This document shows, one piece after another, positions 15,426 through 24,839 of a DNA stretch of 64,000 bases. Position numbers and translations under genes: made by a program. Origin of the DNA: Nonomuraea sp. NEAU-A123 (GTDB lineage: Bacteria; Actinomycetota; Actinomycetes; Streptosporangiales; Streptosporangiaceae); assembly GCF_018603905.1 (NCBI RefSeq), contig NZ_JAHFZZ010000001.1, forward strand, positions 1 through 64,000, in the 5' to 3' direction. The notes under the pieces were generated by a model. That model was given only the letters and a program-made list of their open reading frames with translations. It had not been told where the DNA came from and did no database searches. Every line of letters starts with the position of its first letter. Within the stretch, counting starts at the first letter, position 1.

Positions 15426-15484
15426 TGGGGGCCGCCAAGGCCCCCATGACGGTGTCCAAGGACGCGAGGCCCCGGCCTCGCGTC
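15426..15484 (+). terminator. Tandem hairpins between rpsQ and rplN
   Basis: TGGGGGCC/GGCCCCCA with loop GCCAA (15426-15446) is followed 14 bp later by an 11-bp stem, GACGCGAGGCC/GGCCTCGCGTC (15461-15484). There is no T-tract. The pair lies where the S10 operon ends and the spc operon begins, so an attenuator or partial terminator is likely. Confidence 0.6.
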
Positions 15485-15593
15485 GCCTGCGGTGCGGCTC
15501 CAAGAGCTGTGGCCGGAGGAAAAAGACCATACAAGTTCCGCCAGGCTCGATCGGCAACGACGAGAACCAGCGCGACTCATCAGGAGAAGAAAA

Positions 15594-15965
15594 GTGATCC
15601 AGCAGGAGTCGCGGCTTAAGGTCGCCGACAACACGGGTGCGAAGGAGATTCTTTGCATCCGCGTTCTCGGTGGCTCGGGCCGACGCTACGCCGGTATCGG
15701 CGACGTGATCGTCGCCACTGTCAAGGATGCCCTGCCCGGTAGCACGGGCGTCAAGAAGGGCGACGTGGTCAAGGCCGTAATCGTCCGCACGGTCAAGGAG
15801 CGCCGCCGGCCCGACGGCTCCTACATCCGCTTCGACGAGAACGCCGCCGTCATCATCAAGGACAGCGGCGACCCTCGTGGCACCCGTATCTTCGGCCCGG
15901 TCGGCCGTGAGCTGCGCGACAAGAAGTTCATGCGCATCATCTCGCTCGCGCCGGAGGTGCTGTAA
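15594..15965 (+). CDS. rplN: 50S ribosomal protein L14
   Basis: L14 (123 aa) contributes to intersubunit bridges B5 and B8. The start is the GTG reading [15 protein letters not shown], with CAGGAGAAG upstream. Earlier in-frame starts would add sequence not found in the family. [16 protein letters not shown] and [13 protein letters not shown] are conserved. First gene of the spc-type cluster; the stop overlaps rplX by one base. Confidence 0.97.
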   Translation: MIQQESRLKVADNTGAKEILCIRVLGGSGRRYAGIGDVIVATVKDALPGSTGVKKGDVVKAVIVRTVKERRRPDGSYIRFDENAAVIIKDSGDPRGTRIFGPVGRELRDKKFMRIISLAPEVL

Positions 15966-16276
15966 TGGCGAAGCTGCATGTGAAGAAGGGTGACCTCGTC
16001 CAGGTCATCGCCGGTAAGGACAAGGGTGCCAAGGGTCATGTCATCGCCACCCTCCCGCGGGAAGACCGCGTGGTGGTCGAGGGCATCAACATGATCAAGA
16101 AGCACACGAAGGAGACCCACCAGGGTCCGCGCGGCGCCAAGACCGGCGGTGTGCAGACCATGGAGGCTCCCATCCACGTGAGCAACGTGAAGAAGCTCAA
16201 GGACGAGAAGCGCGACGACAAGCCCGCCGACAAGAAGGCCGAAGACAAGGCCGACGAGACGGGTGAGGACAGCTGA
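15965..16276 (+). CDS. rplX: 50S ribosomal protein L24
   Basis: L24 (103 aa), an assembly initiator with a KOW motif ([20 protein letters not shown]). The C-terminal 25 residues form a lysine/aspartate-rich tail beyond the usual end. One-base overlaps with both rplN and rplE indicate tight coupling. Confidence 0.97.
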   Translation: MAKLHVKKGDLVQVIAGKDKGAKGHVIATLPREDRVVVEGINMIKKHTKETHQGPRGAKTGGVQTMEAPIHVSNVKKLKDEKRDDKPADKKAEDKADETGEDS

Positions 16277-16851
16277 TGACTGCCACGACTACTGAGACCG
16301 AGCGTCCGACGCCGCGCCTCAAGACGAAGTACCGCGAGGAGATCGCGGCCAAGCTTCGCGAGGACTTCGGCATCGAGAACGTCATGCAGATCCCCGGCCT
16401 GGTGAAGATCAAGGTCAACATGGGTGTCGGCGAGGCGGCTCGTGACTCGAAGCTCATCGAGGGGGCCGTTCGCGACCTCACCGTGATCACCGGTCAGAAG
16501 CCGGCCGTCGTCCGGGCGCGCAAGTCCATCGCCCAGTTCAAGCTGCGCGAGGGCATGCCGATCGGCGCGCACGTCACGCTCCGCGGCGACCGGATGTGGG
16601 AGTTCCTCGACAGGCTTCTGTCGCTGGCGCTGCCCCGCATCAGGGACTTCCGTGGCCTGTCGCCCAAGCAGTTCGACGGCAACGGCAACTACACGTTCGG
16701 TCTGACCGAGCAGGTCATGTTCCACGAGGTCGACCAGGACAAGGTCGACCGCCCGCGGGGCATGGACATCACGGTCGTGACCACCGCGAAGAACGACGAC
16801 CAGGGCCGGGCGCTGCTGAAGCTCCTCGGGTTCCCCTTCAAGGAGGCCTGA
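16276..16851 (+). CDS. rplE: 50S ribosomal protein L5
   Basis: L5 (191 aa) binds 5S rRNA and forms bridge B1b. [31 protein letters not shown] and [18 protein letters not shown] are diagnostic. A TGA-TC-ATG junction links it to rpsN. Confidence 0.98.
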   Translation: MTATTTETERPTPRLKTKYREEIAAKLREDFGIENVMQIPGLVKIKVNMGVGEAARDSKLIEGAVRDLTVITGQKPAVVRARKSIAQFKLREGMPIGAHVTLRGDRMWEFLDRLLSLALPRIRDFRGLSPKQFDGNGNYTFGLTEQVMFHEVDQDKVDRPRGMDITVVTTAKNDDQGRALLKLLGFPFKEA

Positions 16852-16853
16852 TC

Positions 16854-17039
16854 ATGGCGAAGAAGTCGCTGATCGCCAAGGCAGGGCGTAAGCAGAAGTT
16901 CGAAGTCCGGGCGTACACCCGTTGCACGCGTTGTGGCCGGCCCCGCGCCGTCTACCGCAAGTTCGGGCTCTGCCGCGTGTGCTTCCGTGAGATGGCACAC
17001 CGGGGCGAGCTGCCTGGCATCACCAAGTCCAGCTGGTAG
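16854..17039 (+). CDS. rpsN: 30S ribosomal protein S14, type Z (zinc-binding)
   Basis: Short zinc-containing S14 (61 aa) of the 30S head. C24-x2-C27 and C40-x2-C43 form the zinc ribbon (CTRCGRP and CRVCFREM). It follows rplE by 2 bp. Actinomycetes usually also have a longer zinc-free S14 elsewhere under zinc control; that copy is not in this window. Confidence 0.97.
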   Translation: MAKKSLIAKAGRKQKFEVRAYTRCTRCGRPRAVYRKFGLCRVCFREMAHRGELPGITKSSW

Positions 17040-17047
17040 TTACCCTT

Positions 17048-17070
17048 GGGGGCGACCACGTGTCGCCCCC
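17048..17070 (+). terminator. Hairpin between rpsN and rpsH
   Basis: A perfect 9-bp stem, GGGGGCGAC/GTCGCCCCC, with loop CACGT lies 8 bp after the S14 stop. No T-tract. It may attenuate or mark an mRNA processing point inside the spc cluster. Confidence 0.55.
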
Positions 17071-17207
17071 GCGGGGCTGCTAGCCGTACATATGTAGAAC
17101 TGTCAAACCAGGGTGCTCTCGCAGAGGGCACCCATGACCGCGCCGAAGGTCCACCGGTAGAGCTCCGCTTCACCGACTGGAAACCGCGGCGAGGAAGGCC
17201 ACTGGCC

Positions 17208-17606
17208 ATGACGATGACCGACCCGATCGCAGACATGCTGACGCGTCTGCGTAATGCGAACTCGGCGTACCACGACAGCGTGACGATGCCGTATTCGAAG
17301 ATCAAGGCGCACATCGCCGAGATCCTCCAGCAGGAGGGCTACATCCAGGCTTGGACCGTCGAAGACGCCAAGGTTGGCAAGAACCTCGTGGTGGAGCTCA
17401 AGTTCGGGCCTACCCGTGAGCGGTCGCTCGCGGGACTGCGCCGGGTGTCGAAGCCCGGTCTGCGGGTGTATGCGAAGAAGGACAATCTGCCTCGAGTCCT
17501 GGGCGGGCTGGGCGTCGCGATCATCTCGACGTCCGCCGGTCTCATGACCGACAAGCAGGCCGGCAAGCGTGGTGTGGGCGGGGAAGTCCTCGCCTACGTC
17601 TGGTAG
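17208..17606 (+). CDS. rpsH: 30S ribosomal protein S8
   Basis: S8 (132 aa), the central 16S rRNA binder; in E. coli it represses the spc operon. The start is the ATG of [17 protein letters not shown], with GAGGAAGG at 17191-17198. [19 protein letters not shown] and [11 protein letters not shown] are conserved. Preceded by a 168-bp spacer with a hairpin. Confidence 0.97.
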   Translation: MTMTDPIADMLTRLRNANSAYHDSVTMPYSKIKAHIAEILQQEGYIQAWTVEDAKVGKNLVVELKFGPTRERSLAGLRRVSKPGLRVYAKKDNLPRVLGGLGVAIISTSAGLMTDKQAGKRGVGGEVLAYVW

Positions 17607-17622
17607 AGGGGAGGAACACAGC

Positions 17623-18165
17623 ATGTCGAGAATCGGACGGCTGCCCATCCCTGTGCCGAATGGCGTAGACATCGCGATCAGCGGCCAGGATGTTCAGGTC
17701 AAGGGCCCGAAGGGCACGCTTTCTCATACGGTCGCCGAACCCATCGTGGTGGGTCGCGACGACGACGGCGCTATCGCCGTCACCCGGCCGAATGACGAGA
17801 ACAAGGTCCGTGCGCTGCACGGCCTGTCGCGGACGCTGATCGCCAACATGGTGCAGGGCGTCACGCAGGGCTACTCCAAGACCTTGGAGATCGTCGGCGT
17901 CGGTTACCGCGTTCAGGCCAAGGGCCCGACGCAGCTGGAGTTCGCACTGGGCTTCAGTCACCCGGTCATCGTCGACGCCCCCGAGGGTGTCACCTTCCGT
18001 GTCGAGAGGCCGACCCTGTTCCACGTGGACGGCATCGACAAGCAGAAGGTCGGCGAGGTCGCGGCCAACATCCGCAAGTTGCGCAAGCCTGACCCGTACA
18101 AGGGCAAGGGCGTGCGTTACCAGGGCGAACAGATCCGCCGCAAGGTCGGAAAGGCTGGTAAGTAG
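17623..18165 (+). CDS. rplF: 50S ribosomal protein L6
   Basis: L6 (180 aa), two repeated domains near the factor-binding site. [12 protein letters not shown] opens the protein, and the C-terminal [15 protein letters not shown] is the family signature. A GAGGGGAGGAA ribosome site decides the ATG at 17623. Confidence 0.98.
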   Translation: MSRIGRLPIPVPNGVDIAISGQDVQVKGPKGTLSHTVAEPIVVGRDDDGAIAVTRPNDENKVRALHGLSRTLIANMVQGVTQGYSKTLEIVGVGYRVQAKGPTQLEFALGFSHPVIVDAPEGVTFRVERPTLFHVDGIDKQKVGEVAANIRKLRKPDPYKGKGVRYQGEQIRRKVGKAGK

Positions 18166-18167
18166 GC

Positions 18168-18551
18168 ATGGCTCCGAAGACTGCGTTCGGCAAGCACACG
18201 GCTGCCCGCAGCGTCTCGCGGGCCCGCCGTCACCGCCGCGTCCGCAAGAACGTCGTCGGTACGGCCGCGCGTCCGCGCTTGGTCGTCAACCGCTCGACTC
18301 GTCACCTGTTCGTGCAGATCGTGGACGACTCGGTCGGCCACACGCTGGTGAGCGCGTCCACCATGGACTCCGCGCTGCGCACGCTCGAGGCTGACAAGAC
18401 CGAGAAGGCCAAGAAGGTCGGCGAGCTCCTCGCTCAGCGGGCCAAGGAAGCCGGGATCACCGCGGTTGTGTTCGACCGTGGTGGCAACCGCTACGCAGGG
18501 CGCATCGCCGCTCTGGCGGACAGCGCCCGCGAAGGCGGGCTCGAGTTCTGA
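18168..18551 (+). CDS. rplR: 50S ribosomal protein L18
   Basis: L18 (127 aa) binds 5S rRNA with L5. It has [31 protein letters not shown] and [21 protein letters not shown]. It lies 2 bp after rplF. Confidence 0.98.
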   Translation: MAPKTAFGKHTAARSVSRARRHRRVRKNVVGTAARPRLVVNRSTRHLFVQIVDDSVGHTLVSASTMDSALRTLEADKTEKAKKVGELLAQRAKEAGITAVVFDRGGNRYAGRIAALADSAREGGLEF

Positions 18552-18600
18552 TGCGGGCCCGGGTATCGCAACTAATGGCAACTGAGATGAGGAACCACTG

Positions 18601-19230
18601 ATGGCTGCAGCTCCGCGTCGCGGTGGCGGCACCGGTGGCGAGCGGCGTGACCGTCGTGACGATCGCCGCGGTGGCGCCGCCGACAAGGGCGTCTCGTACA
18701 TCGAGCGCGTAGTGAAGATCAACCGAGTGGCCAAGGTCGTGAAGGGTGGTCGTCGCTTCAGCTTCACCGCCCTCGTCGTCGTCGGCGACGGCAACGGCCT
18801 GGTCGGCGTCGGCTATGGCAAGGCCAAGGAAGTCCCCGCGGCCATCGCCAAGGGTGTCGAGGAAGCGAAGAAGCACTTCTTCAAGGTGCCTCGCATCCAG
18901 GGCACCATCCCGCACACCGTGCAGGGTGAAGAGGCGGCCGGTGTCGTCTTCCTGCGTCCGGCCTCCGCCGGTACCGGCGTCATCGCCGGTGGCCCGGTGC
19001 GCGCCGTACTCGAGTGCGCCGGGATCCACGACGTCCTGTCCAAGTCGCTCGGCTCGGACAACCCGATCAACATCGTGCACGCCACGGTGGCGGCTCTGAA
19101 GGGTCTTTCCCGGCCCGAGGAGATCGCCGCCCGTCGTGGGCTGCCGATCGAGGACGTCGCTCCGGCCAGGATGCTCAAGGCTCAGCGCGAAGGCATCGCC
19201 GAAGCGGCGGCCGCCAAGGCGGTGAGCTAG
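18601..19230 (+). CDS. rpsE: 30S ribosomal protein S5 with RG/RD-rich N-terminus
   Basis: S5 (209 aa) guards decoding fidelity and the mRNA entry channel. The double-stranded RNA-binding-like core is present ([27 protein letters not shown]), with [20 protein letters not shown] and [10 protein letters not shown]. The first 30 residues are a disordered arginine/glycine/aspartate-rich patch similar to part of the S3 tail. A GAGGAACCACTG leader precedes the ATG. Confidence 0.97.
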   Translation: MAAAPRRGGGTGGERRDRRDDRRGGAADKGVSYIERVVKINRVAKVVKGGRRFSFTALVVVGDGNGLVGVGYGKAKEVPAAIAKGVEEAKKHFFKVPRIQGTIPHTVQGEEAAGVVFLRPASAGTGVIAGGPVRAVLECAGIHDVLSKSLGSDNPINIVHATVAALKGLSRPEEIAARRGLPIEDVAPARMLKAQREGIAEAAAAKAVS

Positions 19231-19232
19231 TC

Positions 19233-19415
19233 ATGGCACGCCTGAAGATCACTCAGGTTCGCTCGAAGATCGGTGGCAAGCAGAACCAGCGTGACTCGCT
19301 GCGTTCGCTTGGCCTGAAGCGAATCGGCGATGTCGTCGTCAAGGAGGACCGGCCCGAGATTCGTGGCATGGTCTCCGTGGTGACGCACCTCGTCGAGGTG
19401 GAAGAGGTCGACTAG
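19233..19415 (+). CDS. rpmD: 50S ribosomal protein L30
   Basis: L30 (60 aa). [20 protein letters not shown] and [11 protein letters not shown] are typical. It starts 2 bp after rpsE and ends 2 bp before rplO. Confidence 0.97.
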   Translation: MARLKITQVRSKIGGKQNQRDSLRSLGLKRIGDVVVKEDRPEIRGMVSVVTHLVEVEEVD

Positions 19416-19417
19416 TC

Positions 19418-19873
19418 ATGACTGACAAGGCTCCGCTCAAGATTCACGATTTGCGTCCGGCCCCTGGCTCCAACAAGGCCAAGGTCCGCAAGGGCCGTGG
19501 CGAGGCGTCCAAGGGTAAGACGTCCGGTCGCGGCACCAAGGGCAGCCGTGCCCGCACGAACGTCCCCCTCGGTTTCGAGGGTGGCCAGGTGCCGCTGCAG
19601 AGGCGTCTGCCGAAGCTCAAGGGCTTCTCCAACGCGCTGTTCAAGACGACCTACCAGGTCGTCAATCTGGACAGGCTCGGCGAGTTGTTCCCCGACGGTG
19701 GCGATGTCACCGTCGAGACGCTGGTCGCCAAGGGTGCTGTCCGCAAGAACCAGCTGGTGAAGGTGCTTGGCACCGGCGAGATCTCGGTCGCGGTGAACGT
19801 GCAGGCTCACGCCTTCTCGTCCGCTGCGAAGGAGAAGATCGCCGCTGCTGGGGGTTCCGTTACCGAGCTGTAA
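19418..19873 (+). CDS. rplO: 50S ribosomal protein L15
   Basis: L15 (151 aa), a late-assembly protein. [21 protein letters not shown]-type basic N-terminus, [18 protein letters not shown] and a C-terminal globular domain are present. Last ribosomal gene before secY; a strong hairpin follows 12 bp downstream. Confidence 0.98.
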   Translation: MTDKAPLKIHDLRPAPGSNKAKVRKGRGEASKGKTSGRGTKGSRARTNVPLGFEGGQVPLQRRLPKLKGFSNALFKTTYQVVNLDRLGELFPDGGDVTVETLVAKGAVRKNQLVKVLGTGEISVAVNVQAHAFSSAAKEKIAAAGGSVTEL

Positions 19874-19885
19874 GAGCTATTACGA

Positions 19886-19918
19886 GGCGTGGGGGCTCTG
19901 TCCATGGGCCCCCACGCC
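19886..19918 (+). terminator. Hairpin between rplO and secY
   Basis: A perfect 11-bp stem, GGCGTGGGGGC/GCCCCCACGCC, with an 11-base loop; no T-tract. The 168-bp rplO-secY spacer also contains a TAGAGT-like hexamer (near 19928) without a clear -35, so a separate secY promoter is possible but unproven. Confidence 0.6.
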
Positions 19919-20041
19919 CGTAGTGCGTTAGAGTTCGCGAGACGGCAGGCTTCTGTCCGGCTCGTTTTACCAGAGACTTCTGATGGCAGATCCCCGCACC
20001 ATCGCATACTCACACCGCCTTATAGGCGCGCAGGAGGGACC

Positions 20042-21352
20042 GTGCTGACCGCGTTTACCCGGGCGTTCCGGACGCCGGACCTGCGCAAGAAGTTGCTCTT
20101 CACTCTGGGCATCATCGCGCTGTTCCGTCTCGGCTCGGTTCTTCCGACTCCGGGCGTTCACGTCCAGAACCTTGCGTCCTGTTTTGATCAGGTCCGCAAT
20201 GGTGAAAACGGCAATATCTACGGGATGGTGCAGCTGTTCAGCGGCGGCGCGCTCCTGAAGCTGTCGGTGTTCGCGCTGGGCATCATGCCTTACATCACCG
20301 CGAGCATCATCCTTCAACTCCTCGTCGTTGTGATCCCACGCCTCGAAGCCCTCAAGAAGGAGGGGCAGGCCGGTCAGACGAAGATCACCCAATATACGCG
20401 TTATCTGACGATCGGTCTGGGCATTCTGCAGTCGACGGCGTTCATCGCGCTGGCGCGCTCCGGTCAGCTCTTCCAGGGTTGCGACAAGGACGTCCTGCTT
20501 GACCCCGACAACATCTTCATGATCATCACCATGGTCGTCATCATGACGGCCGGCACCTCGGTGATCATGTGGCTGGGCGAGCTCATCACCGACCGTGGTG
20601 TGGGCAACGGCATGTCGATCCTGATCTTCACGCAGGTCGTCGCAGTCTTCCCGTCCGAGCTGGCCAGCATCTTCCAGGCCAACAAGTTCACCTTCACGGT
20701 CGTCATGGTGGTCGGCGTCTTCATGATCGCCGCCGTGGTCTTCGTCGAACAGGCGCAGCGCCGCATTCCGGTCCAGTACGCCAAGCGGATGGTCGGGCGC
20801 AGGATGTACGGCGGCACGTCCACCTACATCCCGTTGAAGGTCAACCAGGCCGGCATCATCCCGGTCATCTTCGCGTCCTCGCTGCTCTATCTGCCGCAGC
20901 TCCTGACCTCGCTCTTCGCCAACGCGGAGACTCCGAACGCGGTCGTGGAGTGGATCTCTCGAAACCTCACCAAGGGCGACACGCCCGTCTACATGATCAC
21001 GTTCTTCGTCCTGATCGTGTTCTTCACCTACTTCTACGTGTCCATCACCTTCAACCCCACTGAAGTCGCCGACAACATGAAGAAGTACGGTGGGTTCATT
21101 CCGGGCATCCGTCCGGGCCGGCCGACGGCTGGCTACCTGAGTTTTGTGCTCACCCGCCTGACCGCCCCTGGCGCTCTCTATCTGGGTCTGATCGCCATGA
21201 TCCCGATCGTCGCGCTCGCGGTGGCCGGAGCGAGCCAGAACTTCCCGTTCGGAGGGACGAGCATTCTGATCATGGTTGGCGTCGGCCTGGACACCGTGAA
21301 GCAGATCGAGAGCCAGTTGCAGCAGCGTAATTACGAAGGCTTCCTGCGGTAG
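20042..21352 (+). CDS. secY: Protein translocase subunit SecY
   Basis: SecY (436 aa), the protein-conducting channel of the Sec system, with ten predicted membrane segments. The N-terminal [21 protein letters not shown], the plug/TM2 region [21 protein letters not shown] and the cytoplasmic [22 protein letters not shown] are family hallmarks. The GTG start is chosen for its CAGGAGGGACC site; upstream in-frame sequence is not conserved. The stop overlaps adk by one base. Confidence 0.97.
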   Translation: MLTAFTRAFRTPDLRKKLLFTLGIIALFRLGSVLPTPGVHVQNLASCFDQVRNGENGNIYGMVQLFSGGALLKLSVFALGIMPYITASIILQLLVVVIPRLEALKKEGQAGQTKITQYTRYLTIGLGILQSTAFIALARSGQLFQGCDKDVLLDPDNIFMIITMVVIMTAGTSVIMWLGELITDRGVGNGMSILIFTQVVAVFPSELASIFQANKFTFTVVMVVGVFMIAAVVFVEQAQRRIPVQYAKRMVGRRMYGGTSTYIPLKVNQAGIIPVIFASSLLYLPQLLTSLFANAETPNAVVEWISRNLTKGDTPVYMITFFVLIVFFTYFYVSITFNPTEVADNMKKYGGFIPGIRPGRPTAGYLSFVLTRLTAPGALYLGLIAMIPIVALAVAGASQNFPFGGTSILIMVGVGLDTVKQIESQLQQRNYEGFLR

Positions 21353-22002
21353 TGCGTCTCGTTCTAGTCGGGCCCCCCGGAGCGGGTAAGGGGACACAGG
21401 CCCAGTACATCGCGTCGAACCTGTCAATCCCGAAGATCTCGACAGGTGACATCTTCCGTGCCAACGTCTCAGGGGGCACGGAGCTCGGCAAGCTCGCCAA
21501 GGCTTATATGGACCGTGGCGACCTGGTGCCCGACAAGGTCACCATCGCCATGGTCCGTGATCGCCTCGCCGAGGACGACGCGCAGGACGGTTTCCTGCTC
21601 GACGGCTTCCCCAGGAACGTCGCTCAGGCCGAGATCCTGCGCGACATGCTGAAGGAATGGGGCCAGGCGCTCGACCTGGTCCTGGAGCTCGTGGTGGACG
21701 ACGACGAGGTGGTCAGGCGGCTGGCCGGCCGTCGCACCTGCAGCCAGTGCGGTCGCATCTGGCACGTCGAGTTCGACGACAAGAAGGACGACAGGTGCGA
21801 CGCCTGTGGCGGCACGCTGTTCCAGCGTGACGACGACAAGGAAGAGACCGTCAGGCACCGCCTGGAGGTCTACCAGGAGCAGACAGCGCCGCTGGTGTCC
21901 TATTACGCGGACGAGGGCATCCTCGTGGGTGTTGACGCGACCGGCCCGGTCGAGGAGGTCACCCAGCGGGCCATGGAGGCAATCAGCCCTTTCATGGGGT
22001 AG
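21352..22002 (+). CDS. adk: Adenylate kinase
   Basis: Adenylate kinase (216 aa, GTG start) interconverts ATP + AMP and 2 ADP. The P-loop [10 protein letters not shown] (residues 7-16) and the DGFPRN motif (84-89) are intact. The long LID carries a four-cysteine zinc site at C130, C133, C149 and C152, as in many Gram-positive enzymes. Conserved secY-adk-map neighbourhood. Confidence 0.98.
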   Translation: MRLVLVGPPGAGKGTQAQYIASNLSIPKISTGDIFRANVSGGTELGKLAKAYMDRGDLVPDKVTIAMVRDRLAEDDAQDGFLLDGFPRNVAQAEILRDMLKEWGQALDLVLELVVDDDEVVRRLAGRRTCSQCGRIWHVEFDDKKDDRCDACGGTLFQRDDDKEETVRHRLEVYQEQTAPLVSYYADEGILVGVDATGPVEEVTQRAMEAISPFMG

Positions 22003-22020
22003 GCCCGATGGCCGAGTGCG

Positions 22021-22048
22021 GAGGTGGCACGGATTTCCGTGCCACCTC
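22021..22048 (+). terminator. Hairpin between adk and map
   Basis: A perfect 12-bp stem, GAGGTGGCACGG/CCGTGCCACCTC, with the four-base loop ATTT, begins 18 bp after the adk stop. No T-tract follows. Probable attenuator or Rho-independent terminator of the secY-adk unit. Confidence 0.65.
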
Positions 22049-22111
22049 GCGGCTATTGTGGGGGAATTGGTCTCCCACGACTGCCCGTTGAGACCCCGGG
22101 GGGTGCCACAC

Positions 22112-22915
22112 GTGTTCAAGAAGAACAAGCATGGAATTCAGATCAAGACGGCCGAGCAACTCGACAAGATGCGAGCGGCCGGTCTGGTGGTCGGACGCAC
22201 GCTCGACCTGCTGAAGCGTTCGGTCGAGCCGGGGATGACGCCCCTGGACCTCGACGCCATCGCCGAGAAGGCGATCAGGGACGAGGGCGCGATCCCGTCG
22301 TTCAAGGGCTACCAGGGGTTCCCCGCCACGATCTGCGCCTCGGTCAACGAGGAAGTGGTGCACGGCATCCCGACGGACGCCCGCGCGCTGCGCGAGGGCG
22401 ACGTCATCTCCATCGACTGCGGCGCCATCCTCGACGGCTGGCACGGCGACTCCGCGGTCACGGTGCCGGTGGGGGAGGTGGACGCGAAGCTCACCGAGCT
22501 GATGCGGATCACCGAGGAGGCGATGTGGCACGGCATCGCCGCGCTGACCGTCGGCCGGCATCTGTCGGACATCGGGTACGAGGTGGAGCGCTACGTCAAG
22601 TCGCAGGGCCGCTTCGGCATCCCTCCGGAGTACGGCGGGCACGGCATCGGCACCGAGATGCACATGGACCCGTGGATCGCCAACCACGGCCGCCCCGGCA
22701 AGGGGCCGGTGCTGGAGGCCGGGATGTGCCTGGCCATCGAGCCCATGGTCAACCTGGGCACGGAGCGCACGCGCGTACTGGCCGACGATTGGACCGTCGT
22801 GACGATCGACGGTAAGCAGTCCGCACACTTCGAACACAGCGTCGCGGTGACACATAATGGTCCTTGGGTGCTTACCGCCCTCGATGGGGGCAAAGAGCGC
22901 TTGGCGCAGCCGTAG
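22112..22915 (+). CDS. map: Type I methionine aminopeptidase
   Basis: Methionine aminopeptidase (267 aa) removes initiator Met. The metal ligands lie in SIDCGAILDGWHGDSAVT (two Asp), GGHGIGTEMH (His), AIEPM (Glu) and HFEHSVAVT (Glu); HGIPTDARAL is the substrate-pocket loop. Start GTG at 22112; a second in-frame GTG at 22103 is possible. The N-terminus lacks the zinc-finger extension seen in some actinobacterial MetAPs. Downstream of the adk hairpin. Confidence 0.96.
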   Translation: MFKKNKHGIQIKTAEQLDKMRAAGLVVGRTLDLLKRSVEPGMTPLDLDAIAEKAIRDEGAIPSFKGYQGFPATICASVNEEVVHGIPTDARALREGDVISIDCGAILDGWHGDSAVTVPVGEVDAKLTELMRITEEAMWHGIAALTVGRHLSDIGYEVERYVKSQGRFGIPPEYGGHGIGTEMHMDPWIANHGRPGKGPVLEAGMCLAIEPMVNLGTERTRVLADDWTVVTIDGKQSAHFEHSVAVTHNGPWVLTALDGGKERLAQP

Positions 22916-22936
22916 AACGAGCCGGGAGTGGTGGGT

Positions 22937-23365
22937 ATGGCGCAGAGCCCCGAGATGCGTGCCTCGGACGTCGACCGCGATCGGGTGGCCGCCGTGCTCC
23001 GGGAGCACACCGCGCAGGGCCGCATCACGATGGACGAGTTCAACGAACGCCTCGAACAGCTCTACCAGAGCAAGACGTACGGTGAGCTGGCCCGGCTGAC
23101 CTCCGACCTGCCGGACGTGGACCTGCGCAACCCGCCCGCCAAGCTGCCCGGCACCGCCCCGGCGCCCAAGAGCGGCATGCACTCGGGGATGCGCGCGGCC
23201 TGGGGGGCGTGGGCCGCGGCGAGCTCGATCAACTGGGTGATCTGGCTGATCGTGAGCATCACCTCCGGGCACGCGGTCTATCCCTGGCCGCTGTGGGTGA
23301 TGGGCCCCTGGGGCGTGATTCTGCTGATGAGCACCATCTTCGGAAGTGGGCAAAAGCACCGTTGA
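22937..23365 (+). CDS. DUF1707 small membrane protein
   Basis: Protein of 142 aa. An N-terminal DUF1707/SHOCT-like region (MRASDVDRDRVAAVL, LREHTAQGRITMDEFNERL, ARLTSDLP) is followed by a linker and two hydrophobic segments at about residues 90-110 and 115-132. These proteins are common in actinomycetes and have no established role. The ATG at 22937 has a GGGAG site 8 bp upstream; GTGs at 22928 and 22931 are alternatives. Downstream of map by 21 bp and possibly co-transcribed. Confidence 0.9.
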   Translation: MAQSPEMRASDVDRDRVAAVLREHTAQGRITMDEFNERLEQLYQSKTYGELARLTSDLPDVDLRNPPAKLPGTAPAPKSGMHSGMRAAWGAWAAASSINWVIWLIVSITSGHAVYPWPLWVMGPWGVILLMSTIFGSGQKHR

Positions 23366-23503
23366 GTGTGTAGTAGTGCACTGTGTGCATTCGTCCGCAG
23401 AAGGCCGGACATGACCTCCATAACGTAAGCGGTGCCCGGACAAAAAGGGACTGACCCGAGCAGTCCCAGTCCGGTACGGGGAACCGTCTTACAGGAGGAC
23501 ACA

Positions 23504-23953
23504 GTGCGTATCCGTAACCTGCTCGCCGGCACCGCTCTCGCAGGATCGATGGTCGCCGGAGCGCTGGCCATCGCTCCCGCCGCCCAGGCCGACGCCGCTA
23601 CCGCCGCTCAGGCGCAGAGCGTCCAGGCCGCTCCGAAGCACTTCTTCGGTCCCTACTTCTCCAACGGCTCCGAGAACGGCGGCCACGAGTCGTACTTCAG
23701 GGGCTACTGGCAGAAGCGCGGCGGCAACTACTACTTCTACGGCGATCTGTACGACCGTCACCACAACGACGGCGACTACAGCTACGTGTGGTTCAAGTAC
23801 TACGACAGCCACGGCAACTTCCACCGCAACTGGTACCGCTCCGACGACCGCCGTCACTTCGAGGGCATCCGCTTCAAGCGGGACTTCCAGATCCGCGTGT
23901 GCGAGGGTGACACGCGGAACAGCGGCTGCGGCAGCTACCACGACGTCTTCTAA
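23504..23953 (+). CDS. Small secreted aromatic- and histidine-rich protein
   Basis: Protein of 149 aa with a Sec signal peptide (MRIRNLLAGTALAGSMVAG, cleavage likely after AQADA near residue 30). The mature part is very rich in Y, H, W, F, D and R. It contains one cysteine pair near the end (RVCEG and NSGCGSYH), suggesting an oxidised extracellular beta-rich domain. I do not recognise the family. The GTG start is fixed by AGGAGG at 23493-23498. A strong terminator follows, so it is monocistronic. The 138-bp upstream region has no clear promoter hexamers. Confidence 0.88.
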   Translation: MRIRNLLAGTALAGSMVAGALAIAPAAQADAATAAQAQSVQAAPKHFFGPYFSNGSENGGHESYFRGYWQKRGGNYYFYGDLYDRHHNDGDYSYVWFKYYDSHGNFHRNWYRSDDRRHFEGIRFKRDFQIRVCEGDTRNSGCGSYHDVF

Positions 23954-23992
23954 GCGCATCAGGGGAGCTTCATCCCAGGAGGTGTGCTGACC

Positions 23993-24032
23993 AGCACGAG
24001 GCCCGCCGGTTACCCCGGCGGGCCTTCGTGCT
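23993..24032 (+). terminator. Intrinsic terminator, possibly bidirectional
   Basis: AGCACGAGGCCCGCCGG (23993-24009) pairs with 24015-24032 with a single bulged T; loop TTACC. It lies 39 bp after the secreted-protein stop and insulates the infA operon. Confidence 0.85.
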
Positions 24033-24086
24033 GTCGCGGGCGCCAGGACTACAAGGATGGGGTAAACTCACTCGTGGTTGTGTCAG

Positions 24087-24132
24087 GACACCTGGCACGC
24101 GTTTCGCGTTTTAGTCTCAGGTGTCGTACACT
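24087..24132 (+). promoter_or_regulatory. Possible promoter and inverted repeat upstream of infA
   Basis: TACACT (24127-24132) resembles a -10 hexamer, but no good -35 is present at 16-18 bp. GACACCTG (24087-24094) and CAGGTGTC (24118-24125) form an 8-bp inverted repeat immediately upstream. This could be an operator overlapping the infA promoter; support is limited to position and symmetry. Confidence 0.35.
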
Positions 24133-24262
24133 CCTTACTCGGCTCACTATGACTATCACGCGTCGGCGCCCGTTGCCGGTCGCCGCTCTCTTCGAAGCGT
24201 GAGGTCGCGGCTGCTTAGTGAACCGGAGCCTCAGACGATCGATCAGTGAAACGCGAGGAATT

Positions 24263-24484
24263 TTGGCCAAAAAAGACGGCGCCATCGAGATCGAGGGCAC
24301 TGTGGTCGAGTCGCTCCCGAACGCCATGTTCAGGGTGCAGCTTGACAACGGCCATAAGGTCCTGGCCCACATCAGCGGACGGATGCGGATGCACTACATC
24401 CGGATCCTGCCTGACGACCGGGTAGTCGTGGAACTGAGCCCCTACGACCTGAGTCGTGGGCGGATCGTCTACCGATACAAGTAA
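24263..24484 (+). CDS. infA: Translation initiation factor IF-1, TTG start
   Basis: IF-1 (73 aa), an S1/OB-fold protein that blocks the 30S A site during initiation. The protein reads (M)[20 protein letters not shown] and ends [12 protein letters not shown], matching the family exactly in length when started at TTG 24263. A GAGGAA site precedes it. The only upstream in-frame alternative (GTG 24218) would add 15 non-conserved residues. First gene of the infA-rpmJ-rpsM-rpsK-rpsD-rpoA-rplQ cluster. Confidence 0.96.
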   Translation: MAKKDGAIEIEGTVVESLPNAMFRVQLDNGHKVLAHISGRMRMHYIRILPDDRVVVELSPYDLSRGRIVYRYK

Positions 24485-24508
24485 GACGTCTGAGGAACAC
24501 GAAGGACA

Positions 24509-24622
24509 ATGAAGGTAAAGCCGAGCGTTAAGAAGATCTGCGACAAGTGCAAGGTGATCCGCCGGCACGGTCGCGTCATGGTGATCTGCGACAACCTGCG
24601 CCACAAGCAGCGTCAGGGTTAG
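24509..24622 (+). CDS. rpmJ: 50S ribosomal protein L36 (zinc-binding)
   Basis: L36 (37 aa): begins [19 protein letters not shown] and ends RHKQRQG. The zinc ligands C11, C14, C27 and H32 are all present, so this is the zinc-containing (C+) form. AAGGACA precedes the ATG. Confidence 0.97.
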   Translation: MKVKPSVKKICDKCKVIRRHGRVMVICDNLRHKQRQG

Positions 24623-24716
24623 TCGCCGCAAGGCTTCTCCGAGTCCGCCCCAGCACGGGAGCGGGCTCGACGCATGAGAAGCCTGCAACAGTAATCGCGC
24701 GTCACACCTGAGCAGG

Positions 24717-24768
24717 CGGCCTGTTTCCAGGCCGTACCACCCAGGAGACCCCCGGTCGGAGGCCGGGG
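24717..24768 (+). promoter_or_regulatory. Two hairpins between rpmJ and rpsM
   Basis: CGGCCTG/CAGGCCG with loop TTTC (24717-24734) and CCCCGG/CCGGGG (24750-24768) lie in the 217-bp rpmJ-rpsM spacer. No T-tract and no clear promoter hexamers are visible. They may form the leader structure through which S4 or another protein regulates the alpha operon; this is inference from position. Confidence 0.45.
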
Positions 24769-24839
24769 CCCTCACCCCGGGCATGGGGAGGGGACGTGAG
24801 GCGCAAGACCTCCGCCACAACGAAGGAGAATGCCCGACC

